NCBI GenBank assembly: GCA_963383645.1 | Contig: OY726572.1 | Coordinates: 68,393,738-68,457,737, forward strand | Length of the DNA stretch: 64,000 bases | Source of the DNA: Muscardinus avellanarius | Lineage: Eukaryota > Chordata > Mammalia > Rodentia > Gliridae | Reading direction: 5' to 3' | Part shown: positions 10,801 through 21,240 of the stretch, piece after piece | How positions within the stretch are numbered: position 1 is the first letter of the stretch | Layout of the letters: every line of letters starts with the position of its first letter | The notes under the pieces: generated by a model | Told to the model about the DNA's origin: nothing | Database searches by the model: none | The model's input: only the letters and a program-made list of their open reading frames with translations | Translations under genes and position numbers: made by a program

Positions 10801-13800
10801 CAAGAACAGTGTTTCTCCTGATTCAGTCTCCCAATGCAGGGTTACAAGTCTGTGCCACCAGGCACAGCTAACTTTTTTTTAAGAGTTTATAATTTATTTA
10901 TTAATTTCTTTTAAATTTTTTATTGGTGCATTGTAGTCATACATCTTAATGAAGTACAAGATGGTAGAGACATACATACATACATCACCCAATTAGCCCT
11001 TACCCAATTCCCGCCCCATTCCCTCTCCCTTCACTCCTTCCCATGTTTGGCTTAGTGATAGACTGATATGTGAATGTACATCGTGTACATTGGGGGATTT
11101 ACCTCTTACTTCCTCCCATACCCTCAGTTATTTTGCCTTATTTGCTCATCTATAGTATCTCCTTCTTCATCAAGAATTCCTCTGATGACATTTTCTCTCT
11201 ACCTTCTGCATATTAGGGAGAACAGCTGATTTCTTATTTTCTTAGTGACTAATCTCACTTAGCATAATGTTCTCCAGCCAGTTCCAATGATTTTTCTGTA
11301 AATGACATAATATTTTTCTTCTTTGTGGTGAGTAACCTTCCATTGTGTACGACTCCAATAGTTTTATAATCTGTTCATCTGTTGATGGACATCTTGGCTG
11401 GTTCAATAGCTTGAAAATTGCGAATTGTGCGGCTATGAACATACACATGTATGCATTAGTTTGGTTTGGTTTCCATTCTTTTGGGTAGATATCCAGAAGT
11501 GGTATTGCTGGATATGGTTTGTTTGTTCCCTTTATTCTGTAAATTATCCATATTCTTTTCCAAAGTGATTGCACCAATTTGAAAACCTATTGACACTGTA
11601 TTAGAGTTCCCACTCTCCACATCCTCGCCAGCTTTTGTTGTTGTTTTTGTTTTGACTTACTGCCATTCTACTTGTAGTTACAAGAAATCTCAGAGTAGTT
11701 TTGATTTGTATCTCTCTGATTTCTAATGATGTTGAGTGATTTCATATATTTAATGTGGATTAGAATTTTTTCTTTTGTGAAGTATTGAGTTCACTTGCCC
11801 ATTTTTCACTTGGGTTCTTAGTTTTCATAGCTGTGAGTTTTTAAAGTTCTCTATATATTCTAGACATTAGTCCTCTTAACACGATGAACTGTGAATAAAA
11901 TTGATAGCAACCAATATGAGAATGCTAGATTTTAAGAAACTTATCCTAGGAAGTGTTTGGGATCTCACCCAAAGTTTCCCAAATAAGAAGAGGCATCTAC
12001 TATTCAGCCAAATCACTGGCTAAAGACACATCATATTTTATGACATGTTTACTATCCTTTTCATAAATATTGATCCCAGGAAACACAAACAAATGTTAAC
12101 ACAAAAATTATCACCAGTTACAAATACACCAGGTTACTCTTCCATGTTCATGACCTAATAATGTCCATGGTTCTTAATAAGAGCTAATATGTTTGCCATG
12201 TCTACTGTTAGCAATTGCCTGATTATGCTGTTGGTAGGTAGGGGGTGACTGTTATCTATCAGGGACTGCTATCTTCTTTGATTCCATTGCAGATATAGAA
12301 ACTACTATGGGCATGGAGACTTCGCTGAGAGTGCAACCTGCAAGGCAAACATTTGGTCAGCCTAAAATGTCAGAACTCCCCACATGCCACAGTGGCAGAA
12401 AGAGTGAGACACAGAACAGTAGCCTACTGCCTGGACTTGGAGACTTTGCCATAACACACCCAGAACAGAGGCCTGTCAATCCTGTGGCACTGTCTCCCAC
12501 TGAAAATCAGGTACCAGTAGAGAAGGTGGATGTGAAGGAGACAAAAACCCAGCTGCCTCTAGTTGCCTCTGAGATGACAGGGGAAAACCATGATCCTCCA
12601 TGGCACCCTGTAGAAACCCCTGATATTGAAGAGCTCCTGTCCTATGTGGATCCCATGAGCTCTGAGAAACCTGGTTGTATAATTGACATTTTAGAAAAGA
12701 ACAGCCTGTGTCATCAGCACCAAGACACACTTGAGCCTGGGACTGAGAACAGCAGTGATTGGGCAGACATCAATAAACTAGTTGAGGATATTCAACTTCC
12801 CCAGCTTTTCAACTTCTTGACAGAGGATGACCAATACCAAAGTCCCACCACAATAATACCAAAAGACATCAGTGTCATTGAGATTAAAAAGGAGGAGGAC
12901 AAATCAAGCATCCTACACTGCCCCTGTGATAGAGTCAAGGATAAAAAACATAAAGCTTCTGATCCCATCGATGAGGCCCCTAAGGCCAAAATCCAGGCAA
13001 AGGACCCTGAGTGCCTGTCCCAGGGAAGAGTGCTGGCGGGAAGTGCTGCAGACAGTGGTGCGGCTCCTGGGATTATACCTGAGGCTTCTCACTTCAAACC
13101 TCCTGAAGGTGCATCTGGCAAAACCAGCCAATCTAAGGGCCATGGGCAGGAGATCAAAAAGCCCAGAGGAAACCAGTCCAAAAGAGATGAAAATACATAT
13201 ATCCCAGGGAACAAGCCCAAAGCAGAAGATAAGACACACAGTTCCCAGAGAAAGAGAAGAAGAAACGCACCTGAGCTCATCCAAGAGACGTGTACAAAGC
13301 CTCGCAGTTCTCTGGCTTTGCACATGTTAGAGTCCGTGCAGGTTTATCACGCACTGGGAAAGAAGTGTGACAAGAAAAGAGGGCTCTCTTCCTCCTGCAA
13401 CCAGGGCAACTCAGCCAACGCCAAAGACTCCCAGGCATCCCTGGCTGTAAAATCATGGCGTAATACACCACATGGGCTGAAGGGTCAGGAGAGACCAAAA
13501 ATAGAAGCCCCCCAAAGAGAGAGCTGTTTTGGGAAAGACTTTCCATCACAATGCAAAGATGAGCTGCCACCACCCGGGAAGGTCAAGTTGGTGCCTTTGC
13601 CCTTTCTGAGCCCAGAAAGACCTCAGCCTCGGCCTGTACTTCGGAAGCCACAGTCCGCAGCCTCATGTAGGCCCACAGTTCCTCACCCTGCCCAGCCTGC
13701 TGCCTCTCACTCAGCTCTGCCCACTGCAGACAAACCAGCTCCAGCAGCTCCAGCCAGCTCATCGCAGGTGGGTTCTGCCAGACCCGCTCCCTCAGAATCG

Positions 13801-14193
13801 AGCCTGGGGTCGACCACCTCCACTCAGCCCAGTGTCCCTCCGTCAGCTGCTTCCAGACCTGCAGCATCCACATCATCTCCCTTCACTGCTCTGCAGAGGG
13901 ACCCTGTTCCCACTCTTGTGAACAAGCCCCAGTCACCTCCCAAGCCGCAGAACAAATTTCTACTCGAAGACTTTGCATCACAGCGAATTCCGTGGAGGAA
14001 ACCCAACGTTCCTGAGCCTGTCGTGTCCACACCCATCACAAAAGAGCAGAGGCCGGAACGTGAAGCAATGAAGAGGCAGGCTCAGCAAGAGCGAGAAAAT
14101 GCGGCCAAATACACGGCATGGGGAAGGGTGCAGTTCTTTGTGGAGCGGGAGAAAGAGATGGAAATTTCTCAATATTATGGTTATGTTGGGTAA
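3393..14193 (+). CDS. C2orf78-like: C2orf78-like gene 1 (DUF4629 family), three coding exons
   Basis: Joining 3393-3399, 8908-9666 and 12293-14193 gives one open frame of 888 codons plus TAA, close to the ~920 aa I recall for human C2orf78. The protein starts MSDNIQNPSFHG. The exon 2 part is rich in Ser/Gln/Pro/Tyr. Exon 3 carries an acidic segment (residues ~366-440, with DIEELLSYVDP and DINKLVEDI), a basic RKRRRN stretch (~573-578) that could be a nuclear signal, a conserved block RSSLALHMLESVQVYHALGK (~593-612), a Pro/Ala/Ser-rich region (~690-815) and a charged C-terminus ending in EISQYYGYVG. I see no signal peptide or membrane segment. Molecular function is unknown for the family. Paralog of the gene at 42226-49811. 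The exon model rests on splice sites and phase, with no transcript data. Confidence 0.85.
4093..4318 (+). repeat. B1-dID SINE
   Basis: It starts with 'gccgggcgtggtggcacac', has the joint 'ggttcgaagccagcctcag', an ID-like half 'tctgggagtatatcccgg' and an A/T-rich tail. It lies in intron 1 of gene 1. Confidence 0.9.
4440..5640. other. Duplicated intron 1 block K, copy 1
   Basis: Intronic sequence with counterparts at 43180-44350 (intron 1 of gene 4), 56220-56480 and 60330-60950. Shared landmarks include 'tttttaaactatg' and a segment ending 'tttccttcctaaaa'. It contains an old minus-strand SINE at about 5399-5590. No coding signal seen. Confidence 0.65.
4773..4843. repeat. Compound microsatellite (TG)n(AGT)n
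   Basis: A TG run to about 4816 is followed by eight or so AGT triplets. The gene 4 intron has only a short TG run at the matching place (about 43530-43551), so the tract expanded after the duplication or shrank in the other copy. Confidence 0.95.
5760..6090 (-). repeat. Two old SINE fragments in intron 1
   Basis: Minus-strand B1/ID-like remnants at about 5770-5880 and 5930-6085, visible as 'agacagggcctccatatg' and 'acaaggtcttgttaaactgcc'. Counterparts at 44460-44600 and 44610-44765 in gene 4 show that both predate the gene duplication. Confidence 0.55.
6225..6650 (+). repeat. Young B1-dID nested inside an old B1-dID
   Basis: An old SINE runs 6225-6360 and resumes at 6569-6650. A young copy (6361-6558) is inserted between its two halves and is flanked by the target-site duplication GTTTAATAAA. 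Both face the same way. The gene 4 intron lacks the young insert at this place (44885-44910). Confidence 0.85.
7108..7556 (-). mobile_element. L1 5' end fragment, antisense in intron 1
   Basis: The reverse complement matches the first ~450 bases of the L1 copies that begin at 24314 and 61026, including the start 'gacttctgggaagatggcg'-type sequence at its right end. Only the 5' UTR is present; the rest of the element is missing. The gene 4 intron has ordinary unique sequence here (45363-45600). Small ORFs in it are L1 5' UTR and not host protein. Confidence 0.8.
7757..8240 (-). mobile_element. L1 3' end, antisense in intron 1
   Basis: It begins with a T-rich stretch and 'ggtgcattgtagtcatacatc', the reverse complement of the L1 3' UTR end, and runs into ORF2-terminal sequence. 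The gene 4 intron lacks it between 45810 and 45840, so it inserted after the duplication. Confidence 0.85.
8908..9666 (+). CDS. C2orf78-like: Gene 1 coding exon 2
   Basis: The exon follows acceptor TTCCCACAG and ends with CAGG before donor GTGAGT (9667). It encodes residues 3-255 plus one base. The product is Ser/Gln/Tyr/Pro-rich with no recognised fold, and includes the YYYDQGTLGP segment shared with gene 4. Bases 9391-9700 are almost identical to 46670-46981, while the middle (about 9180-9390) has many amino-acid changes. Reading through the donor meets a stop at 9696-9698, so the splice is needed for the full protein. Confidence 0.9.
10108..10288 (+). repeat. B1-dID SINE with target-site duplication
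   Basis: A young copy flanked by ACTGAAGATAAG on both sides, ending in an A run. It faces the minus-strand copy at 10430-10612, about 140 bp away, inside the same intron. Confidence 0.92.
10385..10427. repeat. (ATTC)n / (ATTT)n microsatellite
   Basis: Tandem ATTT then ATTC units next to the tail side of the following minus-strand SINE. Confidence 0.9.
10430..10612 (-). repeat. B1-dID SINE
   Basis: The reverse complement shows the full dimer; on the plus strand it starts 'gtggtactggggttcctgg' and ends 'gcatgcgccaccatgcccc'. Confidence 0.92.
10672..10872 (-). repeat. Old B1-dID SINE
   Basis: A diverged minus-strand dimer: 'tggtactggggatggaaccc' at the ID side and 'gtgccaccaggcacagct' at the B1 end. 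Confidence 0.8.
10885..11885 (-). mobile_element. L1 3' end (ORF2 C-terminus and 3' UTR), antisense
   Basis: A minus-strand frame at 11577-11242 reads as the C-terminal region of L1 ORF2 protein (for example QPRCPSTDEQ and the ENIMLSEISH end). It is followed by the 3' UTR and ends at a T-rich tail near 10890. 5'-truncated and not functional. Confidence 0.9.
12293..14193 (+). CDS. C2orf78-like: Gene 1 coding exon 3 (DUF4629-type region, terminal)
   Basis: The exon follows acceptor CCATTGCAG. The first codon is completed by the last base of exon 2 (G|AT, Asp256) and the frame runs to TAA at 14191. It encodes residues 256-888, most of the protein, including the conserved central block expected to be DUF4629 and the C-terminal EREAMKRQAQ-KYTAWGRVQFFVERE-YYGYVG segment. 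Relative to gene 4 it has four extra residues after EAPKAK. An ORF caller that starts at the internal ATG 12307 (residue 261) would miss the splice. Confidence 0.92.
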
Positions 14194-14385
14194 GAGCTTG
14201 CAGGATTGGTAATACCACCTAGGTACCTAATAGTTTACACATAGCATTGACATGCATATATTTACTAGAAGAGATAGATGTAGATAAGACATAATATACA
14301 TAAAATGTTAATATTGATAGGAGCTTATTTATTACACATGTTTAAAATTTAGTTGAATAAGAATAGAAATGATTAGTACATAAGT

Positions 14386-14391
14386 AATAAA
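14386..14391 (+). terminator. Poly(A) signal AATAAA of gene 1
   Basis: It lies about 195 bp after the stop, and an AATAAA exists at the matching place after gene 4 (50011-50016). Cleavage site not determined. Confidence 0.55.
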
Positions 14392-14564
14392 GAGTTAACC
14401 GAAATTTTGAATTGCTGTTAACTGTCGTTTTCTTTGAACAGGTGGGGATCATACACTATATTAGACAATTTGTTTGGGAGTACAGGAGGGAAATGATAAA
14501 AAGTGATGAAAGAGACAGGAATGTGTTCCAGGACTTGGAAAGCCAAAAGGGGACACAGGTATGG

Positions 14565-14750
14565 GACAGGGCATGGTGGCAAATGCCTCTAATTCCAGTA
14601 CTTGAGAGGGTGAAACAGTAGTCTTACATAGTTTGAGGCCAGCCTCAGAAACTTAGCGAGGACCTCCGCAACTCAGTGAGACCCTACTTCAAAACAGAAA
14701 AATATAATGTGGCTGGATATGTAGCTAAGAGAAAGAATACCCCTTAATAC
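14565..14750 (+). repeat. Old B1-dID SINE
   Basis: A degenerate dimer beginning 'acagggcatggtggcaaatg' with 'gtttgaggccagcctcag' in the middle. The copy after gene 4 (about 50175-50330) is at the same relative position, so this SINE predates the duplication. Confidence 0.75.
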
Positions 14751-15059
14751 ACAATTCCAGAAAAATTGACAGAAATAGAGAAGGGAGATAGAGATGTATG
14801 TGGCTTTTAATAAAAATCAGAAATGGAATCATTGGCAAGAGTAATAGAAAAAATCAGAGATTAGGTTTAAAGAATAAAGTTAGCCAGATATGGTGGTGTG
14901 TTTTCTTTAACCCAGTGACTGGAAAAATGAAGAGGTCTAAGGTTTGGAACACACTCACCAATGTAGCAAGATACCCAGCAATGTTGCAAACCCACTTTCA
15001 CAATAAATAATACTGAATGTTTAGCTGAGTTAGAATGCCCTTGGATTCCATACAGTATC

Positions 15060-15180
15060 AAAGGGAGAGAAAGAAAAGAAGTTATAAGGGAAGGAGAAAG
15101 AGAGGTAAGGAGGAAGAAAGGAAAGAGAAAGAAAGCAAAGAAGGAAAAGGAAAGGAGGGATGGAGAAAGGAAGAAAAGGC
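15060..15180. repeat. Purine-rich (GA/GGAA) low-complexity tract
   Basis: Almost pure A/G on the plus strand. A similar tract follows gene 4 at 51035-51180, so it belongs to the duplicated unit. Confidence 0.9.
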
Positions 15181-15184
15181 TTAA

Positions 15185-16060
15185 ACATGGCAGAATTTGA
15201 TTTTAGGTTGACAAGAAGAAATGGTGGGGGGGGTAAACGTATATTGGAGAATGTCCATAGGACTATGCCCTATATGAGTCATTTTAGAAAATAATTTTCA
15301 GACATACCCCTCACATAAGGGGTTTCCTAAGGTCCTAGATGAGAAGGGAAAATTAAAAAAAAAGAATCCACAGGGAATTGTAAGAGCTCAGTTCCTGGGA
15401 ACAAATCATATGCTGGCTCATAGCCTCATGATATGCCACAGGGAAAACTCCACAAAGACCACAAAATTGAATGTAAATCACCATGTAATCCACACCCATG
15501 AAGCAGGGCAATAAGATGCCCTATTTGAATTATCTTTCAAATACCAAGACCAGTTCCACTGTGCCCCTTTACTAATAGGTTTGAGACATGGCCAGGATCA
15601 CGCTAGATGCAGAAGAGCCATGCAGAGGCTGTGAGGCCTGTGGCCCCTGAAGCCCTCAGCTTTTGCAAGTGGCCAACCTTGATTTCAGATCAACATATTC
15701 AGAAGTCATGAGTGGACAAAATCAAACCTGGAAAGGACACTAAATGCTGAATTGAGAGCCCTGCTAGGTCCACCTGCTCCAGTGCAGAATCCTGCTGCCT
15801 CTCCAAACATTGCCACAATTGGAAGCACTGGAGGAAAACTGGCTTCCTGCCTCCATTCCCAGCATTACACACAGCACATGTACACATGTGATAGGTTACT
15901 GTCTTTATGCTGCAGGAGAGAAGCACACACTTGCACAAATGTTCTAGAGAGGCGTAAGGGACAGTGGTAGTGCTGGAGGCCAGTGGGAAGAGGAGAGAAA
16001 CAATTGATGGGGAAAGAAGAAGACGCAGCAGTGCAGCATCACCAAAGGAAATTTGGGAAA
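15185..16060. other. Duplicated downstream block E, copy 1
   Basis: Similar to 51190-51300 plus 52190-52860 downstream of gene 4, with shared landmarks 'accaagaccagttccact' and 'aagccctcagcttttgc'. The point near 15300 is the empty site for the RIC1 retro-fragment found after gene 4. ORFs here are not shared by the two copies. Confidence 0.7.
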
Positions 16061-16062
16061 TC

Positions 16063-16465
16063 ACAGCTGGGTGTAGTGGTACATGCTTGTAATCCCAGTA
16101 CTTGAGAGGCTGAGACAAGAGGATTAGAGGTTCGTGGCCAGCCTCAGCTACTAAGCAAGGTGCTCCACAACTTAGTGAGATCCTGTTTCAAAATAAAAAG
16201 AATAAAAAATAGGGTCAGGTTGTAGCTCAGAGGTAGAAAGCCCCTGGGTTTAATTACCAATTCCTAAAAAATAGAAATTATGGCGCACGCTTGTAATCCC
16301 CACGCTCGGGAGCCAGAGACAGGAGGCTCGCGCAGGTTCGAAGCCAGCCTTGCCGGCTTAAGAGACCCCATTTCCAAATTTTAAAAAAAAGTATAAAATA
16401 GGTCTGGGAGTGTAGCCTGGAAGTAGAAGGGCCTCCAGGAACCCCAGTACCACTGAAAAAAAATG
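16063..16465 (+). repeat. Old B1-dID followed by a 5'-truncated young B1-dID
   Basis: The old copy spans about 16063-16275 ('gctgggtgtagtggtacatg'). A second, younger copy starts abruptly at 'tggcgcacgcttgtaatcc' (16280) and ends with an A run at 16465. Confidence 0.85.
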
Positions 16466-16489
16466 ACATTTTAAAAATTATTTCTCAAA

Positions 16490-17125
16490 ATATAATTTCA
16501 CATAATATAAAATCCATAGTTTACATAATTTATCTACACTGAGAAACCTTCCACGGTTTCTTTTCTAACAAGCATCATCCCAAACACTGTCAATAAAAAA
16601 ATGGTGTTTCATAATAAGCACTAGAAGCATAATTAGCAGCGGTGGAATGAAAAGGTCTACAAATGCACTCTTTACCTATCAGGTTCTGTCTAACAGCTTG
16701 TCTTCTCTGGACACAGGATAAACTTCATCACGCAGTATCTACTCACTGACATTAGAGCCAACCCCAGGTGGACCAATCTATGCAAACCTGAAAACTGACC
16801 ACCAAGGAAAATTATGAAAACCATAGATTCCATTCCTCAAATGGACTCGGTTTTTTAGAAATTAGTAGCATTTCAGACCTTAGTCACAGTGAGAAGTTAG
16901 TAAGAAGAACATGCACCAGGGATTGGACGGCCAAGGCAATGTCGATCAGAGCACATGACTGCAGACCCTGGCCTTATGCGGGAGTGCCTGCTGCAACTCA
17001 CCACACACCTTTCTCCCAGGCCTTCATTCATTTTTCCACAAATCCATCAGGTCCTGAGCTCAATGCTTCCTAATAAACTCTCATCAAGAGAAAAGCATGA
17101 ATATATCTTCCAGTATTGGAGTTAT
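16490..17125. other. Duplicated non-coding block A, copy 2
   Basis: Clear counterpart of 1140-1680 and 52860-53280. It keeps the uninterrupted join across the site where a 2.1 kb chimeric L1 sits in the last copy (between 53294 and 55407). Confidence 0.75.
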
Positions 17126-17139
17126 TAAAATTCTATGTC

Positions 17140-17243
<104 letters not shown>

Positions 17244-17299
17244 TAGAAAACCCAGGACCTTTAAAAGCAATGGACATTTGAGAAGAATATTAAGAAGGA

Positions 17300-17460
17300 C
17301 TAAATATATCAAATTCAATCACTAAGTCAAACCTGAAAAAAAATGAGGAAGAAGGATTTGGGGTGGAAATTGGTGAAGGGCCAAGTAAATGATGTATGCA
17401 TGTTTTCCATCTTGTACCCCATTGAGATGTATGACTACAATACACCAATAATAGATTTTG
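17300..17460 (+). mobile_element. L1 3' UTR fragment
   Basis: It matches the 3' end of the other L1 copies: 'ccattgagatgtatgactac' followed by 'aatacaccaataata'. Confidence 0.8.
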
Positions 17461-17465
17461 GAAGG

Positions 17466-17845
17466 GGGGTGGTACTGGGGGTGGAACCCAGAGGCTTTCT
17501 ACCTCCGGGATATACTCACAGACCTTTTTTTTTTTTTTTTTTTTGAAACAGGTTCTCATTAAGTTTCTGAAAGCCTCACTAAGTAACTGAGGCTGGCTTC
17601 AAACCCATGAGATCCTCCTGTCTCAGCCTCCCAAGCACAGGGATTACAAGCGTGCGCCACCACACCTGGCCTTCTTTTTATCTTTTAAAATCTATTATTA
17701 GTGTAGAGCCAGGGGTTCAAAGGCAGCCGCACTGGCTTAAGAGACCCTGTTTCCAAATTAAAAAAAAAAAAGTATAAAATAGGTCTGGGAGTGTAGCCCA
17801 GAGGTAGAAGGGTTTCCAGGAACCCCAGTACCACAAAAAAAGATA
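17466..17845. repeat. Two B1-dID SINEs (minus, then plus truncated)
   Basis: A minus-strand copy spans about 17466-17672. A plus-strand copy lacking most of its B1 half spans about 17710-17845 and starts near 'caaaggcagccgcactgg'. Confidence 0.85.
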
Positions 17846-17899
17846 AGATTATTAAAATGAGAGGATATGCCATATAACAAAAGAAAAGTAGTGAAATGT

Positions 17900-18282
17900 A
17901 ATGTGCAAAGCATAAATTTGCCCATCAATAAATATTTTTGCTTAAGAGGGCTCAGCCACTCAGTTATCCTGAAAACTCTCCTAGCATCTCTCCACCTAAT
18001 CCTGTCTTCTGATTGGCAATCCCACCTTCCTACTGTGTCTGTCATACCTTTAAACTGCCTCTTGTGATGTCATTCTTTCACCAAACCTACCACCACCTGG
18101 TAGAATCTTGGGGTTCACAACAAATTTGTTCAAAACAAATTTGGATCATCCAAAGAAAACAGTGACTAGTGACTGACCAGGGACCTTCATATACATGTTC
18201 CTTGGCTTCAGTCACCTAGACACCCTTTGGTGTTTTCTCCTCATCCATTGGACATGCAATTGATGATACCCCTTCTCTGAGG
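17900..18282 (+). promoter_or_regulatory. Promoter-like block upstream of psi-2 exon 1
   Basis: Similar to 2990-3392. It retains an inverted CCAAT (gATTGGcaat at about 18011), TTTAAA and a CRE-like TGATGTCA at 18065-18072. The downstream gene body is broken. Confidence 0.5.
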
Positions 18283-18382
18283 ATGTCAGGTGAGGAGAGA
18301 AAGGTGTTAAAAGTTTTCCATTAACTTTCTCCCCCTCCACCCACTAAATAGTCTAAACAGCTAGGACTAATGAGTTCTTTCA

Positions 18383-18735
18383 GGTTTCCTGTGGTAAGAA
18401 TTGGCCATGCTCATAGGAATGCTGATGCTACTATACTACAAAGCCATAGTAATAACATCATGGTACTAGCACAAAAACAGAACGTAGACCAACAGAGCAG
18501 AAGACTTAGAAGACAAATCCACACATGTACACCTGATTGATTTTTGACAAAGAGGCCAAAAACAAACACTGGAAAAAAGCCTGTTCAACAAATGGTGGTG
18601 GCAAATGTTATTACTTTTTCTATGAAGGAAAATGAAAACCCCACTTCCTCACCCTGCACAAGTGTCAATTCAAGATGGATAGAAGATTTGGAAATTGCAG
18701 CTCTGAAGCAAAGGGCACCTGTAAGCAAAAGGGTT
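18383..18735 (+). repeat. Left arm of inverted repeat (L1 ORF2 piece plus flank)
   Basis: The first ~45 bases ('ttctttcaggttt' to 'ataggaatgctg') and the following L1 ORF2 C-terminal sequence are similar to the reverse complement of 20880-21240. Because the match includes non-L1 sequence of the exon 3 remnant, it looks like one inverted duplication rather than two independent L1 hits. Confidence 0.6.
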
Positions 18736-19664
18736 ACTGGTCAAGAATTCCAGCATGGCCACGTTGTCTGGAAACCCTAAGATATCAGAGAAAGCACTGA
18801 AACCCAGTCATCTTCACTAGGTGATTTCACATTGGCTGTCACTGAGCAGGCCGTTCCTTACATAGACATGATGGCCCAGAAATATACAACTTCAGATGTC
18901 ATATTCCCTCTGTACCATTTTACAACTCCTACCCTTGTTCAGAGGACACATTATCACATTCCAAATCAGAGACTCAGTCTGTCACTTCCCAACAACAACA
19001 ACAAAAAAAAATCCATGTCTAGTATTATGATCAGAGCACCCTGGGACATTTACTGTTTGGAGATTTTGCCTTCTGCATGCAATCCTATGGCTCTGTGTCT
19101 TGCACAGACTAGTGCCTCTGCCCATCAACCATGAACAGTGTTGGTGCCAAAGGAGGTACAGTCCACTAGTGTCTTGCCATCACTCCCAACTTATAAAATC
19201 AACTGCTCTGGGTCTGCTTGGCCCAATACATAGATCAGTTTCCAGGGTTAGTTCACTTAGCAAGAAGGGTACAGAATGAGATTCACAATAAAATGGAGAG
19301 TCAAATCTATAGCTGAGTAATTCTGATTCCAACATAAGTACACCTGATAACCTAAGACTTCGACCATTGGCCTTGCTCAGCACCTTCCTATGAAAGACAT
19401 TTTAAGGTGGTATGCAACTCTCTGTACTCATCATCCATGTTGCCATATTTGAGCTTACAGAGCACACTGAAGGAAGCCTCTGTGCACTAACCTGCAAGTT
19501 TGGGGTCCCTACACCAACACATTTTAATTACTGATTTCACTGATGTTTTGCTTTTGTCTCTACAAAGGAAAACTCTAAACTCTTCTTGGCAAAAATAGTT
19601 TGATTTTACTTTATATATGCCAGCATTTAATACTTATATTCAGATATCCAGACCACAGCGAGGG

Positions 19665-21180
19665 GCTCAGTATCTGTTCTTTCTTTAAAAATTTTATTGG
19701 TGCATTGTAATCCTACATCTTAATGGAGTACAAGATGGTGGAGGCATACATGCACAAAGGACCAATTAGCCCTTATACAATTCCCGCCCCATTCCATTCC
19801 TCCTTCCTTCTAATATTTGGCTTAGTGATTGACTTTGCTATGTTTGTTAATGTATGTCATGAAGAGAATTTCCCTCTTCCCCCTTCCCATCCCTTCAGTT
19901 AGGTCACCTTATTTGCTCATCTATAGTATCTCCTTCTTCATCTAGAGTTCCTCCAATGACCCATTTTCCACCTGGCTTGTGCATATTAGGGAGCGCATCT
20001 GATTTCTCACTTTTCGTGCCTCTCTAATCTCACTTAGCAGAATGTTCTCCAGTTCCATTCATTTCCTTGTAAATGATGTAATTGTGCTTTTTCATTATGG
20101 CTGAGTACAATTCCATTGCATATATGTCCCATAGTTTTGTAATCCATTCATCTGTTGACGGAAATCATGGCTGGTTCCATAGTTTGTCAATGGTGAATTG
20201 TACAGCTATGAACAGAGATACACATGCATTGGTTTGGTAGTTTGGGTTCCATTCTTTAAGGTAAATACCAAAAAGTGGTATTGCTGGATGATTGATAAGT
20301 TTGTTCCCATTCTTCTGAGCATCCTCCATACTGTTTTCCAAAGTGGTTGCACTAATTTGCAGTATCACCAACAATGTGATAGAGTTGCCACTTCTCCACA
20401 TCCTCACAACCATTTGTTGTTTGTGTTTTGAATGATTGTAATTCTAGCTGGAGTTAAGTGATATATAAGGGTAGTTTTGATTTGCATCTCCCAGATTGCT
20501 AATGATGTTGAGTATTTTTTCATGCATTTATTGTCCATTTAGATTTCTTCTTTCATGAAATGTCTATTTAGTTCCATTGCCCATTTATTGACTGGATTAT
20601 ATGTTTTCTTAGTACTGAGTTTCTTGAGTTTGCTGTATATTCTAGATATTTGTGCTCTATCAGAGGAGAAGTTGGCAAACATATTTTCCCATTCTGTTGG
20701 CTCTCAGTTGAGTTCCTTGATAAGTTTCCTTTGTTGTACAGAACCTCTTCAGTTTAGTGCAATCCAATGTATTGATCCAACTTTTTAGTTACTTGTGCCT
20801 TTCTGGTCTTGTTGAGAAAGTTTTTATTTGTGCCTTGCTGTTGCAGTGTTGGACCTATGCCCTCTACAAGAAGCTTCAAGGTCTCTTATCTAATTTCCAA
20901 GTCTTTGATCCATTTTGAATTGACTCTTACGCAGTGTGAGAAAGTGGGTTTATTTCCATTTTTCTGCATATAGTTAGCCAGTTTTGCCAACACCATTTGT
21001 TGAACATGCTATCTTTTTTCCAATGTATCGTTTTGGCCTTTTTGTCAAAAATTAATTGGCTGTGTGTGGATTTGTGTGTGGATTTGTTTCTAAGTCTTCT
21101 GCTCCATTCTATTCTGGTCTATGAATCTATTTTTGTGCCAGCACCACACTGTTTTTTTTATTACTATGGCTTTGTAGAAT
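19665..21180 (-). mobile_element. L1 3' part, antisense, within psi-2
   Basis: It starts with 'aaattttattggtgcattg' (reverse complement of the L1 3' end) and continues through the 3' UTR and ORF2 C-terminal region, stopping at 'ctatggctttgtagaat' where exon 3 remnant sequence begins. 5'-truncated and full of stops. Confidence 0.88.
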
Positions 21181-21240
21181 AGTAGAGAACAACAGCATTC
21201 CTACAAGCATGGCCAATTCTATCACAACAAACCTGAAAGA
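20880..21240 (-). repeat. Right arm of inverted repeat
   Basis: Partner of 18383-18735. The outer end lies in the exon 3 remnant and the inner part in antisense L1. Confidence 0.6.

Larger units (their letters stand above)
9667..12292 (+). other. Gene 1 intron 2, mostly repeats
   Basis: Sequence just after exon 2 and just before exon 3 resembles gene 4 intron 2 (46946-47904). The extra ~1.7 kb here is inserted repeats: SINEs at 10108, 10430 and 10672 and an antisense L1 3' end at 10885-11885. No other coding signal seen. Confidence 0.8.

Noticed and set aside
12872..13330. 152-aa basic open frame overlapping exon 3 of gene 1
   Set aside because: It is an alternative-frame shadow of the coding exon; a similar but shorter shadow in gene 4 exists because the real frame is conserved.
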